Source: Gnetum montanum
Lineage: Eukaryota > Streptophyta > Gnetopsida > Gnetales > Gnetaceae
DNA: 64,000 bases
Assembly: GCA_015680685.1 (NCBI GenBank)
Contig: MNCI01027496.1
Location: forward strand, 341,480 to 405,479
Direction: 5' to 3'
Shown: one piece after another, positions 1-10,453 of the stretch
Layout: each line of letters begins with the position of its first letter
How positions within the stretch are numbered: the first letter of the stretch is position 1
Translations under genes and position numbers: made by a program
The notes under the pieces: model-generated
The model's input: only the letters and a program-made list of their open reading frames with translations
Databases searched by the model: none
What the model was told of the DNA's origin: nothing

Positions 1-482
1 GCAACACTTAGCATCATTTTTGCCATTTACACAAGAGAGTTTTTGAATTTTTTCTCTACGACTTGCGATTGAGTGACCCTTATTTTTCTAACTATATCTC
101 GCTCGCTGGTACTCCAATTTTCATTCCGTTTGAACCTACTTGAACTCAGAGTGTTCAGCTTAGTCGTGGGGGAAGGGCACATGCCGAATTGCACATAACT
201 TTTTTTGAAATTCATCATCACCTAAAGGACATATTTAAGGGTAATTAGTTGCAAAATTAAGAAAAAAATGTGTCAAAAACAATTTCATCCCCTCAACTAT
301 ACCAGAAAATTAAATTTGAAAACCACCTAAGCAAATATGACTCAACATTATAATCTTTCAGGGACATGTTCTTCCAATAATTAACATCACATGGAAATAA
401 AGTAAATCTATTAAGGCAAGAAGTAAGGTATAACCTAACTTTAGTAACAACCTTACTAACAATTGGTCCCGTGTGATTGCAG
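1..482 (+). other. Leader/spacer upstream of ORF3 (element entering from left)
   Basis: Non-coding stretch before the ORF3 start at 483. It holds a polypurine-like motif, TTAGTCGTGGGGGAAGG, near 155-171; the matching place in other copies reads TTAGTCATGGGGG (53997, 59571). It ends in TGATTGCAG directly before ATG, which looks like a 3' splice acceptor and aligns with the sequence before ORF3 at 54314 and 59970. Reading frames here are short and not shared with the other copies. Confidence 0.6.
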
Positions 483-1064
483 ATGGCCCCGAAATGTAGA
501 TAACAAGAAGGCCTTGCTCAAGGTGCGATCAAACGACCTAGGAGAGGTGAAGGATAAGTTCCTTCCGAACAGCATGCAGAGTAGGAGGAACAATCATTTA
601 GTATCCACCAAGAAGACCCTACTATTGTACAATCAAGGCCTATCCTCTCTAAATGCGGTGCCTGGTACTTAGGGGAAATGTACCAATTTTGGCTCAATAA
701 AAAAGAAGGCACCAGAGTTAACAATTGTGGTGTGACTATTGATTTCTTTGTTCAAGCCATTTCGAAAGTATTAAACCTTCCGAATACAGGGCCAAAGGTT
801 GCTCAGGACCAGCTGGGCACTTTCAGAACTGAGCAACTTAATAAACTATTAACAAAGAATAAAAGGGTGGCAGAAGAAAAAGAGAAGGCTGATTGGGATG
901 CCTCTATGGCACAAGCACAAACTTACACACATGCCAAGGCACTCAAGGCCTTACAAGAGGAGAAACTCCAGGCCATACTTCAATGCCATCAAATCCCAAG
1001 ACCTGGAGCACAAGAAAAGGGAAAGACACCTATGGAGGAGCCACCGCCACCAGGAACTACATGA
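483..1064 (+). pseudogene. ORF3 (third ORF, env-position) of an Athila-like element, short decayed copy
   Basis: One frame of about 194 codons runs from ATG at 483 to 1064, broken only near its N-terminus by three stops (TAA, TAA, TAG); from about 609 on it is open. The start is placed by alignment with ORF3 at 54314 (MAPRPKRP) and 59970 (MAPKRPK), all just after a splice-acceptor-like sequence. Visible in order: a basic N-terminus, the WYLGEMYQFW motif (WYMDE or WHLDE in other copies), then a segment with LNLPNTG, then a charged, probably helical stretch rich in K, E, A and Q, and a proline run PPPP near the end. It is much shorter than the copy at 54314-56617, so its C-terminal coiled coil is missing. 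Function unknown. The pattern recalls plant-transposon ORF families of the Athila ORF1 kind, but this is only an impression. Confidence 0.6.
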
Positions 1065-1246
1065 GTTCCATCCAATTTTGTAATCATAGAATTTTCTTTG
1101 TGTTGTGTCTCAATTTTGTTCTAACTCCACACTACAGCATGAATCCATTCTAGTCAGTCAATAATCCCATGCCTATCCATTGTGTAATCAATGACACTTG
1201 TTCTCACTTTAACTTGAGGATGAGTTTTCATTCAATCATGGGGGTA
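1065..1246 (+). other. 3' untranslated region and polypurine tract
   Basis: Non-coding link from ORF3 to the 3' LTR. It ends in TTCAATCATGGGGGTA, with the LTR TGACGAG starting right after. The same arrangement (TCAGTCATGGAGGTA then TGATGAG) stands before the 3' LTR at 18358, so 1234-1246 is the polypurine tract for plus-strand priming. Text such as GTCAATAATCCCATRCC is also shared with 18288-18303. Confidence 0.7.
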
Positions 1247-2134
1247 TGACGAGTTATGAATTTGCTAGCTGTGATATCACAACCATGATATCACAATCAT
1301 GATATCATAGCCTTATTGTTGCAGCAGCCGCGATATCGCAGCGGCCGTGATATCACAGCCACGATATCGCATACGTGATATTGTGGCCTACCTCAATGTC
1401 TATAAATAAGAGGAGTCTCTCCCTTATTTTGCATCTAGATTTAGTCCCTTAGCAAAACTCTAGTAGTTTTATCCCTCTAGAGATAGAATATTTTCCAGTG
1501 TCTGCCCGCAATGTGGTGAATGTAATTGTACAACATCCTTTATTCGAGTGTGACGTACTTGGACACGCACATGACTAGCAATAAAGATTGAGATTACTTC
1601 ATCATTGCAGCATTCACTTAGATTAATTATTTATTTAATTATTATTTAATGCTTTCCTAGTTAATCTCTTCTCACCCTTAAACTCATGTTAAATGTGGAA
1701 TGAGTATGATTTGATTACAAACATTTAAGTGTGACTACTTGGTAACCCAGTGGCGTACCTAGGATCTGCACTTGGTAATCCCAGTGGTAGTCATGCACAA
1801 AGTCCAAGATGTGTACGGATGATCAAGGAACGGATGCTCATCGCACTTAGGCTAGTTTAGACTCTCTCTCTCACCCTTTCCCTCTTAGCTTAGTTAACAT
1901 TATTTTCCATTGCCTTTAGGAGTAGCATTACATTAGGACCACATCATACACCTCACTTTGGACTAAACCATATGTGACAAAGATAATACTAGTCCAGGTG
2001 GGAAGACAACGAACTGCGACCTAAGGCCAACTGTCTAGGTGCCAGAACTAGTCCATCTGCGGAGTTCGACTGGATCGCGTGTGAAAACACTTGTATTCGT
2101 ATGGTTGAGTGTAGGGGTACCTCGCCACTCATCA
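1247..2134 (+). repeat. 3' LTR (888 bp), GATATC-type Athila-like family
   Basis: Starts TGACGAG (from TGATGAG) and ends CTCATCA, so the ends are inverted repeats. In order: GATATC palindrome array 1273-1382, TATAAATA at 1401-1408, AATAAA at 1580-1585, two copies of a TTGGTAAYCCCAGTGG motif near 1739 and 1771, and the conserved GTAGGGGTACCTCGCCACTCATCA end. No primer-binding site follows at 2135, and a polypurine tract precedes it, so this is the 3' LTR of the element whose ORF3 lies to its left. Closest in the window to the reversed solo LTR at 14109-14969, sharing the GAATTTGCTAGCTGTGATATC start. Confidence 0.85.
1273..1408 (+). promoter_or_regulatory. U3 array of GATATC palindromes plus TATA box
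   Basis: Six GATATC sites and one GATATT start at 1273, 1287, 1301, 1332, 1349, 1363 and 1377, several extended to longer palindromes such as GCGATATCGC. Steps are 14, 14, 31, 17, 14 and 14. TATAAATA follows 19 bp after the last. The position in U3 suggests an enhancer or repressor binding array; the binding protein is unknown. Confidence 0.6.
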
Positions 2135-2852
2135 CATGTCAAACACCGAATTCTCAAATATGTCACTTTTTACATACAAATTCAAGGGAAAAAACTCCAA
2201 ATGAATGTTAAATAATTAATTTGTTTTCTACACTATTAAGTTCTTTTTATTTTAGAGGCTAAAGAACAGAAAACTTTTACCTTTTGTTGTTATTTTTTCA
2301 TTACCTTTAATTGATGTATTCTTACACAAAGTTTTCTCATTCTCTTTACAAGAAACCCTTTAGTCAGAAATGAAGACCTATGACAATGCTTCTGAATAAG
2401 GTCAAGGCCTAATCTTTTTCCTACCCCAACAAGGAGGCTTTCAAGATTGGTTATAAGGATGAAAACCTTAAAAAAGCATCCTCAAGCTATTGGGCTTTTT
2501 CTTTAAACTTTTTCTGCAAAAAGGATTCATAATTATAGGATGAAAGTATTCCAACCTTTGAAATAACAGGACCAAAACCTATTGACTTACCACATGGCAA
2601 TGTCCCAATTTCAATGATTTTATGTACTCTATGTTTTTTATTATCATTGTTCATTTTTTTTGGGGTTTGACACCCCATCCTACTTCCCAGAGAGCCAATT
2701 CGCATATGATTGTCAATCTTGATAGTCTTTTATGAAGCTATTGTGGTAGAAAAGAAAAGAAAATTTCTAGGGGAAAGAGTAATTAAAAAAAAAAGAATAC
2801 AAATATAAAGACAATGAAGGATTCTTGTCAAAAGATGTTATTCCTTGATATA

Positions 2853-2945
2853 AGAATGAGGTGTTAGCTTGGGGGTAATACTCTTAATTTGAAATCTTCA
2901 AGTCAAAGCTTTGATTTTGGTGGACAATGCTAAGTTATAAATCCT
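2853..2945 (+). repeat. Degraded tRNA-derived SINE-like fragment
   Basis: Reads AATGAGGTGTTAGCTTGGGGGTAA..., matching the reverse complement of the two units at 3650-3980. It shares an A-box-like start and a weak B-box (AGCTTTGATTTTGG against GGGTTTGATTCTAG), and ends in the same AAGTTATAAATCC. Opposite in orientation to the pair downstream. Confidence 0.5.
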
Positions 2946-3020
2946 TTTTGCTATTTGAAATGGTTGAGAACACATTTGTCTAATTCAACTTATTGGTAAG
3001 AGAGAACATTCATTTCATTA

Positions 3021-3127
3021 ACCCCTCCTCCCCTCCCTTCCCCCTCTCTACCCCCACACTAACCACCCCACCACCACACCCCCGCGCACCAACAACTACG
3101 CACGTCCCACGCCCCCCTCCACCCCTA
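3021..3127. repeat. C-rich low-complexity tract
   Basis: A polypyrimidine/C-rich tract (repeats of CCCCTCC, CCACCACAC and CCCCC) of about 107 bp in otherwise AT-rich DNA. The reverse strand is G-rich with several GGGG runs, so a G-quadruplex could form on the minus strand. The frame it opens (3010-3207, -) is low-complexity glycine and not a credible gene. Confidence 0.7.
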
Positions 3128-3649
3128 AGCACCTGCTTAAAAAAAAAAGTATATTGGTAAGACACTATGTTCATAATATAGGAACGGGTTGTTGAACTCC
3201 AAAACATTAACTAAAAAATAAAAAAGTTCAGAGTGCATGATATCATTAACATAGAAGAAAAAGTCCAAATAGTTATGGATTATCTTTTCAAATTTTTATT
3301 CTTGTTATCAATCCTTTAAAAAAATGCCTCTCCTCTATGTAGGAATAGGTTCAAGGCTTCCCTTTATTCAAAGGTATCATATGGGCTCTAACTTCTTACT
3401 AAATGATTTCTTGTAAAGAGAAAAAGAGTACTACATTCAAAGAAAAATAAATACATTAGTCAAGAATAATATTTGAATTGGAATTTCAATAGAAGCTAAT
3501 AATTTTATCAACTTGAGCCTATAAAACAAAAAAGAATTAATATTGTAAGGAACAAATTAATTGTCTAGCCTTCACTCAAACATTTGCTACTTGAAATTAT
3601 AATTGAAAAGTAACATTATCTCATGGAAAATAAATATAAATTCAATAAA

Positions 3650-3817
3650 GTGGCTAAGAATGAGGTGTTGGAACTTGAAATAATTGTAATATAGGTACAC
3701 CATAAGATATATAGTCTAATTGGATTTATAACTTAACATTGCCCACTAGAATCAAACCCATGACTTTGACCTTTCAAATCAAGAGTCTTACCCCTAGGTT
3801 AACACCTCATTATTAGA
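3650..3817 (-). repeat. tRNA-derived SINE-like unit, first of a tandem pair
   Basis: On the minus strand the unit begins AATGAGGTGTTAACC and carries an A-box-like GTTAACCTAGGGGTAAG and, about 30 bp later, a good B-box GGGTTTGATTCTAG (plus strand 3746-3759), the spacing of an RNA polymerase III internal promoter. The 3' body continues through AAGTTATAAATCCAATTAGAC. Repeated directly at 3818, a 168 bp period. Too diverged in its first half to be a working tRNA. Confidence 0.55.
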
Positions 3818-3980
3818 GTGGCTAAGAAAGTTGAAACTTGAAATAAGTGAAATATATGTACACCCCAAGATATATAGTCCAATTAGAACTTTATATAACT
3901 CCATATTACCTACCAAAATCAAACTCATGATCAAGAGCTTCCAAATTAAGTATCTTACCACTAGGCTAATACCTCATTGT
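3818..3980 (-). repeat. tRNA-derived SINE-like unit, second of a tandem pair
   Basis: Same length and order as the preceding unit, with AGGTATTAGCCTAGTGGTAAG as A-box region and GAGTTTGATTTTGG as B-box on the minus strand. Clearly diverged from its neighbour, so the pair is old. Confidence 0.55.
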
Positions 3981-4463
3981 AACAAAAATAGATGGTACAA
4001 AATATTTTTGTAATATTATATTTTTTTTAAAAAAAAGAAAAAAATCTAGAACCTTTTTTTCTCGAGCGAAAGTCTAGTCATTTATATAACGAGATGGGTA
4101 AACCCTCAAATTAGCAATTACAACAATAGTATCACCATGGAGGGTAGAAGATCCTCTAGCAAACTAGATGAGCACCTAGACCAATCAAAAAGCCCTAGGC
4201 ATTCTTATAGGGCATTGAAACCAAAGACCAAAAATAGTTAGGTGCAACATCATAAAGTTTATTTAAAACAAAGGGTATGCATGTTCAGAAACGTAGAAGA
4301 ACACATAATTAATAGGCGTCACATTGGCTCATCTCGCAAGGAGTCATGAGTATTAAACATTATTATTATGCATTCATAGATATTTTCCCACAAGTGAAAG
4401 TTGGCAAATGCTTTTGAGATGCATTTATAGGAAGATTTTAGGCATGCATGCAGTGTTATATAG

Positions 4464-5241
4464 TAAAAAATTTGGTCTAACACTTAGGGAAATTCTTGCA
4501 ATTTGTTTTCTTGATTTACACTTAGTGATATAGTAAATGTTCGTAGTGTGGTGTTAAGTAATTATACAGAATCTTTGTTCAAGTGAATTGTTCTTGGGCA
4601 TAGTTCATGGCCAAAATAAAGATTGAGATTATTTTCCACCATTGTAGCATTCTATTTAGTTTTTTTAAAACTTAGTTCATTTCTCCTACTGAGTTTAATT
4701 TTCATCTTTTTAATATGTTTGCTTTGATTAAGTTATTTACAGTTTCTAAGTCCTTTACTTTTCCATTGTTCTTTAGTATAACAATATAAGTACAACTGGT
4801 TTCAAACGTATAAAATGTAATCATTTAGTAATCTCAGTAGTGTTATTGTTTGGTTCACCCAGTAGCATAACACTTGGTAATACCAATGACAGTTGCATAA
4901 GCCCAAGATGTGAAAGGTAAACTAGGAATGAACACTTATTGCCTATATGCTTGAATAGTTCTTTTACTTGTATTACACTTAGATTTAGGTTATATTACTT
5001 GATTTCAGCCATGTTTACACTTCACCTTTATTTGAGCTAATAACATCAATATATCATATGCCTCATCAAGAGTTAAACCATACAACTTGTACTTCACTAA
5101 CTCAAAGTGAGAAGATAATGATCATGAATTGAACCTTAACTACTAGTGAATCTACATTGGTCATCCAAAAATTATGATCAAATCACACATGTACACTCCT
5201 AACTTGTATGGTAGAGTGTTGGAATACCCAACCACTCATCA
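4464..5241 (+). repeat. 5' LTR of element E1, lacking its U3 start
   Basis: Aligns closely to 9524-10312 (LTR of E2) from TTTGGTCTAACACTTAGG through the end CCAACCACTCATCA. The first 100 bp, with GATATC sites and TATA box in E2, are missing and replaced by unrelated sequence before 4464. Contains AATAAAG near 4616 and the TTGGTAATACCAATG motif. Its 3' boundary is fixed by the PBS-like sequence that follows. Confidence 0.75.
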
Positions 5242-5260
5242 TTAGCATCGTTGCTAGCAA
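5242..5260 (+). promoter_or_regulatory. Degenerate primer-binding site (tRNA-Asp type)
   Basis: TTAGCATCGTTGCTAGCAA directly after the LTR end aligns with TTGGTGCCGTTGCCGGGGA at 61447. Several changes from the tRNA-Asp complement indicate decay. Confidence 0.6.
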
Positions 5261-5382
5261 TGTGTCAATGTTTGCTAAGTAGTTGATTTTACAAAGTTTG
5301 TTGTGTTAAAATTCATTAAGAAAATCTTTCACACTTAAACAAATTTTTCTAAAGTACATACTAAAGTCATTAAACATCTAAT

Positions 5383-6736
5383 ATGGCTTCTACAAACAAG
5401 GAAAAATCACCACATACTAATTAGTTTAATAAAAGTCATGATAAAGAATATAATGAAGAAGAATGGAGTGCGCCCATGCAAACTAGAATCTCCTACGCAC
5501 ACATTGATCCATATTATCTTGACTTCACATTTGTCTTTCACTAGGATGAACAACTAAGGTAAAGAGATTTATAGTGCAACACTATTTTGCCTCTAGAAAT
5601 TTCTGCACCATCCATGCTACAAGAAAACCTCATAAGGTCAAACCTTGGCCATGTACAAGAAGGTACCATATCAAAAAGCACATGAGCAAGCCATACCAAC
5701 TAACAAAAGCTCACAAAGAAGGGATGTTGCTATGGAGATAAGGCATGAGCTTAATAAAGGAAAGAAAGTACCACAAACGGTTGTCCTAGAGAAAAGAGAC
5801 GATGTTATGTTCCACATAGAGAAGTTCTATTAAATCCATGGATCTTAATCTCAAACACAAGACATCCATATAGAAGATCCCGTCAAGATATAATTGCATT
5901 CAGCTCTTGAAGAAACATCCAAAGGAGACAATGAATACTTCACATTTAGGAGGAACTCAAGGCCTACAACCTCCACTAAATCAAAAAGGGATGAATCAAG
6001 GAGTCATAGAAGGAGAACTAGCCAACACCTTTCTTCAAGTTCTTCTTCTTTGTACTCACACTCCTTCAAAGATTATGACAAGAGAGAAGGTATAATGAGG
6101 GCTTATGATAGGGAAAGACAAAGGGATCATGAAAGACATGAGCATCGCAGAAGACATCTTGATGAAGAAGAAGATAATTATGAGCAAAGAAGAGAAATGG
6201 TCATATATGAAGAAAGAGAGCATTATGAGCATCAAAAGGGTCACCACTACAATCAAGCTTGCAAACCCAAAGATTATGAAGAATCCCTATTAGCCACTTG
6301 AAGCATGATTAATATCAAAGAATCAATGTATATTCCTACTAAGCATGTAAGGGATAGTCACATTAATCAACTAGACATGAATAATATTCCTAAATTCGAA
6401 GGTGAATACAATGTAGATCCATAGCATCATCTCCAAGCCTTCCATGATGCTTATGCCCTACAAAACATTGATAATAGTTAGTAAAAATTAAAGTTATTTT
6501 TAAGAACACTCATAAAGAAAGCAAAGAGCTAGTACAAATCCTTAGAACTAGAATCCATTCAAAGATGGAGTACTATGCTAAAGCTCTTCAATGAAAAATA
6601 TCAAACTTATTCTAAGGTATCTAATTTGAGAAAATAGATTCAAGGATGTAAACAATGGATACATGAATCCCTTGATGTGGTAATGGGTAGATACTATTCC
6701 TGATTACATAGGTGCCCAAGCCATAGATTTTCTCAA
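5383..6736 (+). pseudogene. gag pseudogene of element E1
   Basis: Start ATG at 5383 (MASTNKEK) is in the same place as in E2 (10454). Visible in order: the N-terminal domain with DFTFVFH and DEQLR (DFTFILHQDEQLR in better copies), a long Arg/Ser/His-rich region with an SSSSSS run (5990-6300), then the capsid-like core with LDMNNIPKFEGEYN, HHLQAFHDA, LKLFLRTLIKKAKS and RWSTMLKLFN (6370-6640), and the start of the segment RYYSxLHRCPSH. In-frame stops stand at CAG- or TGG-type codons (for example DPxHHLQAF and NSxxKLKLF) and are shared with E2, so decay came before the two copies separated. The frame ends in the fold-back at 6702-6790; zinc knuckle, protease and pol never follow. Gag would form the virus-like particle. 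Confidence 0.8.
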
Positions 6737-6790
6737 TGTATCACAATTGCTCCCTTTGAGAAAATCTATGGCTTGGACACTCATGTAATC
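6702..6790. repeat. Fold-back inverted repeat joining gag to inverted ORF3
   Basis: Left arm 6702-6736 and right arm 6755-6790 are near-perfect reverse complements around an 18 bp loop. The left arm is gag coding sequence (LHRCPSH region); the right arm is its reverse copy, after which minus-strand ORF3 begins. A longer form is present in E2 at 19735-19870. Confidence 0.8.
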
Positions 6791-8444
6791 AAACAAGTGA
6801 GCTCTTAATTGCACAAATTTAGTTGTGAACCATTGATGAATGTTGTAGCTTCTTTCAACAACTCTTTTACAATGACGAATTTGCCCTTTGTCTCCATTAG
6901 TATGGACTAGATCACTGAAACATCGTTTGGGATATCAAAGACATCTAAAATTAGTTGCCTAATACCCACCAGTCTCTCCATTACCTCTTCATACTAGGTT
7001 GCAATCATCCCCCTAGATCTGATTCTCAAAGACACTTGAATGTTTTCCATAGTAGAAATGTTGAGAATAGGTTCCATAGGAACCTTCAATGCTTCTCCTA
7101 CCTCATCTGCCATCATCTCTATTACTATTTCATACTCTTTCTATCACATGATTACCATGGTGATGCCTTCTCATTCTTCTAATACCACAAGAAAAGTTTG
7201 GTATTACCCAAAATTTCTAAAACTTATTTAGATGGTAGAAATACCATAACTTCTCCTATGGTTGAGTTAGCACACATAGTGGTTTAAGTTTTTTTGGTGG
7301 AGAACAAGTTTTTCAAATCATCTAACAAGCAACTAATGGTCCTTTCAACCTCATTAAGATGACTTATGACTAGAAGATAGTTAGATTACTTACCACCACT
7401 AGGTTCCAACTGCTACTAATCTCTAAGTTACCTTAGGAAATTTTTAATACCTATAGTGTCCTTAGCTGGTGATATTGATGCCTCTTCTTCTTCAAGGTGT
7501 CTTCTTTTTATCATTTTTAACCATGATGCAATAGGAGCTCTTCAGAGTGCATCATTTGCATATCGGGTTATCGCTCCTTTCTTGCAAATTTTTTTTAATC
7601 ATGCATGAAAAGGAAAGTATCTTCCTACCTTTCTCATTTTTCTTGAATCTATTTTCAATTTCCAAGAAAATCAATTAGGGTAAGTTAATTAGAAATTTCT
7701 TGCTAAGAGTTGCACATGACCTAATAAAGAATGATGTAACTTGCTAGGTTGCACCATTGGATCGAGGTTGTACATTATTATCTTAAAGTATATCTTTTCT
7801 ACTTTAGTCAGGGGGTCATACTCTTTATGATTAGCATCATTACACCTTTATGTCCATTCTTTTTTTATTTCTACATTTGACTACATATACATCTCTACAA
7901 GCTTTGCCCCTTCATTGGCTAATTCCAAGGCATTTTCTTTGGCCTCCACTAAATAAGAAATGGTGATGTCTTTAATCCTCATAATCCTATCTCCTTGGCG
8001 ATTATTTTGGAAAAGGTGGATCTCATCAAGGTGCCATTCTACACTAGTGAAAATGTTGGGCCAAACCAGGAATAGTTGCAACTGGGTTCAAACTTCTTTA
8101 GGTGCAAATTCCAAAAATGGTTGAAAGTTTAGTTCTTTGTGAATCATGCTTTTGACTTCCTTGCTTTAAACCTTCTCTAGGCAAGCCCTTGTGAGCATGA
8201 CCTCTAGGCTTGGCTTGGGCCTAGACACTTCATCCTACCTAGACTATCTTAATTCTGCTATGGGAATTTGATGGACAATCTTTAACTCAAGTTCTTCCCT
8301 CAATGGGTAAATTGCATGTATGGCCTCAACTACTTGTTCTACTTGTGGTTGTTGTAGCTATTACTATTATCCTTGCCCTCCTCTTTGATACTTTTTCCTA
8401 AGCTATGAAGGTCCACTCACTTGGGGGCCTTATTTCAATGTCAT
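6791..8444 (-). pseudogene. ORF3 pseudogene, inverted, element E1
   Basis: Read on the minus strand from an ATG at 8444. The sequence before it, TATGTGATTACAA, matches the acceptor-like context of ORF3 at 54314. In order: basic N-terminus; ELNFQPFLEFAP (ELSFRPFLEDAP in G, ELYFKLFIEFAL in F); WHLDEIHLFQNN (WYMDETYLF in G, WYLGEMYQFW at 678); MRIKDITISYLVEA; and IYFKIIMYNLDPMVQPSK (LYFKIVGYHLNHMVRPSK in G). The best open stretch is 7881-8081. Several stops and frameshifts. The motif order matches the forward copy at 54314, so this is one protein and not chance similarity. Biochemical role unknown. The C-terminus runs into the fold-back, so the coiled-coil tail is absent. Confidence 0.7.
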
Positions 8445-8469
8445 TTGTAATCACATAGATGACCTTTGA

Positions 8470-8978
8470 TTAATTATTTTTTATTTTCTTTAGTTAACGT
8501 TTCCATTTATTGCTATTTACTATTCCTATCATTAAGCAAAATGTGTACGCCTTAATCACGAGCATTTAAGTGTAAGTACTTGGTAACCTAGTAGTGTATC
8601 GTTTGGCACACCTAGTGACATACGCTTGGCAATCCCAGAAGTAGTCTTAGAAGTCCCAGGTGTGTACAGATGATTAAGAGCAAACACCCATAGCACATAG
8701 GCTAGTTAGATTTTACTTTCCATTGTTTAGTAGCTTAATTAATTCATCTCTTTATCATCATTAGGAGCAGCATAGGATTAAACAACGTCATATGTCTCAC
8801 TTTGAACTAAACCATACATGACAAAGCTACCACTAGTCCAAGTGGGAAGACAGTGAACTACGATCAAAGCATAACGATCTAGATACCACAACTAGTCCCA
8901 TCCACGAAATTTGACCAGATCATGTGTTAACACTTGTGATTCGTATGGTTGGACGTAGGGGTACCTCATTGCTCATCA
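8470..8978 (+). repeat. Truncated LTR (3' part only)
   Basis: Begins abruptly at about 8470 inside the LTR (TTAATTATTTTTTATTTT, as near 1624 in the first LTR) and runs through CTTGGTAACCTAGTAG, GGTACACACC-type text and the end GTACCTCATTGCTCATCA. U3, TATA and poly(A) region are missing. At this point E1 stops matching E2 (21552), so 8470 is a rearrangement junction. Confidence 0.7.
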
Positions 8979-9423
8979 ATTTTCATAATATGAAAATTCA
9001 CTCTTCTCTCAAAAAAATGATTCAGCGACCTTTCTCAATAAGGAAATAATGAGAGCTCACTCTTACTTTGGTAATTTGATTCCTTAAATGAATAGGAATA
9101 CTTGAAAATAGATACTTTTAAATAATGGATAACAAACCTTCTCTAACAAAATGTAAATAAATATGTTTTTTCCCTAATGTGTTCAACCAAACTATTGCAA
9201 ATACTTTTTCTTTCATAGTTCTCTGGAATAGCCTTTTCTTTTGAGGAAGATCCTCTATTATAATATTTCATGATTGAAGTCATAATTTTCCTTGATGCAA
9301 CCATCCAATTTCTTGTATAGCATTCATCATCTTCTTAGCATAATTGACTTTCTCTATGTGACTTAACTTCTAAGTATAAGCAATAAATTGACAAAGAGCT
9401 ATGATAAAATCCTTCTAAGTCGA
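8979..9423. other. Non-coding interval between E1 and E2
   Basis: AT-rich sequence with no open frame of note, no LTR motif and no match that I can see to the other parts of the window. Confidence 0.5.
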
Positions 9424-10312
9424 TGATGTGATATTGTATCTATGATATCGTAGCTTTGTTTACGTCATCCTAGATATGATTTAGTGGGTCTTAGCCTCTA
9501 TTATAAATACCAACTTACTATCGCATCAAATAAAAAACTTTGGTCTAACACTTAGGAAAATTCTTGCAGTTTGTTTTCTTCATTTACACTTAGTGATATA
9601 GTAAATGTTCATAGTGTGGTGTTAAGTAATTATATAGAATCTTTGTTCAAGTGAATTGTTCTTGGGCATAGTTCATGGCCAAAATAAAGATTGAGATTAT
9701 TTTCCACCATTGTAGCATTCTATTTAGTTTTTTTTTTAAAACTTAGTTCATTTCTCCTATTGAGTTTAATTTTCATCTTTTTAATATGTTTGCTTTGATT
9801 AAGTTATTTACAATTTCTAATTCCTTTACTTTTCCATTGTTCTTTAGTACAACAATATAAGTACAATTGGTTTCAAATGTATAAAGTGTAATCTTTTAGT
9901 AATCTCAGTATTGTTATTATTTGGTTCACCTGGTAGCATAACACTTGGTAATCCCAGTGACAGTTGCATAAGCCCAAGATGTGAAAGGTAAACTAGGAAT
10001 GAATACTTATTGCCTATATGCTTGAATAGTTCTTTTACTTGTATTACACTTAGATTTAGATTCTATTACTTGATTTCAGCCATGTTTACACTTCATCTTT
10101 ATTTGAGCTAATAACATCAATATATCATATGCCTCATCAAGAGTTAAACCATACAACTTGTACTTCACTAACTCAAAGTGAGAAGATAATGATCATGAAC
10201 TAAACCTTAACTACTAGTGAATCTACATTGGTCATCCAAAAATTATGATCAAATCACACATGTACACTCCTAACTTGTATGGTAGAGTGTTGGAATACCC
10301 AACCACTCATCA
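9424..10312 (+). repeat. 5' LTR of element E2 (889 bp)
   Basis: Starts TGATGTGATATTG and ends CCACTCATCA. U3 holds GATATT and GATATC sites at 9430 and 9444, then TATAAATA near 9502, AATAAAG near 9684 and the motif CTTGGTAATCCCAGTGACAG. From 9524 it matches E1's LTR with only scattered changes. No matching 3' LTR is visible in the same orientation. Confidence 0.75.
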
Positions 10313-10331
10313 TTATCATCATTACTAACAA
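10313..10331 (+). promoter_or_regulatory. Degenerate primer-binding site, element E2
   Basis: TTATCATCATTACTAACAA follows the LTR directly, in the place of TTGGTGCCGTTGCCGGGGA in element H. More C-to-T and G-to-A changes than in E1. Confidence 0.5.
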
Positions 10332-10453
10332 TGTGTCAATGTTTGCTAAGTAGTTGATTTTACAAAGTTTGTTGTGTTAAAAGTCATTAAGCAAATCTTT
10401 CACACTTAAACAAATTTTTCTAAAGTACATACTAAAGTCATTAAACATCTAAT

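Larger units (their letters stand above)
2135..4463. other. Non-coding interval with SINE-like units and simple repeats
   Basis: About 2.3 kb of AT-rich DNA. Apart from the separately listed SINE-like units (2853-2945, 3650-3980) and a C-rich tract (3021-3127), I see no gene and no retrotransposon domain. Short frames such as 2487-2705 (-) have no recognisable motif. Near 3151-3204 there is another weak tRNA-like pair (TTGGTAAGACACT and GGGTTGTTGAACTCC), too degraded to call. The first bases after the 3' LTR should be the flank of the original insertion. Confidence 0.5.

Noticed and set aside
2487-2705. Minus-strand frame of 72 codons
   Set aside because: No motif, no match elsewhere in the window, composition like the non-coding flank.
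3010-3207. Minus-strand frame rich in glycine
   Set aside because: Produced by the C-rich low-complexity tract; no domain, no conserved copy.
3650-3980. Functional tRNA genes
   Set aside because: A- and B-box-like sequences are present but no acceptor stem or anticodon arm can be formed; SINE-like instead.
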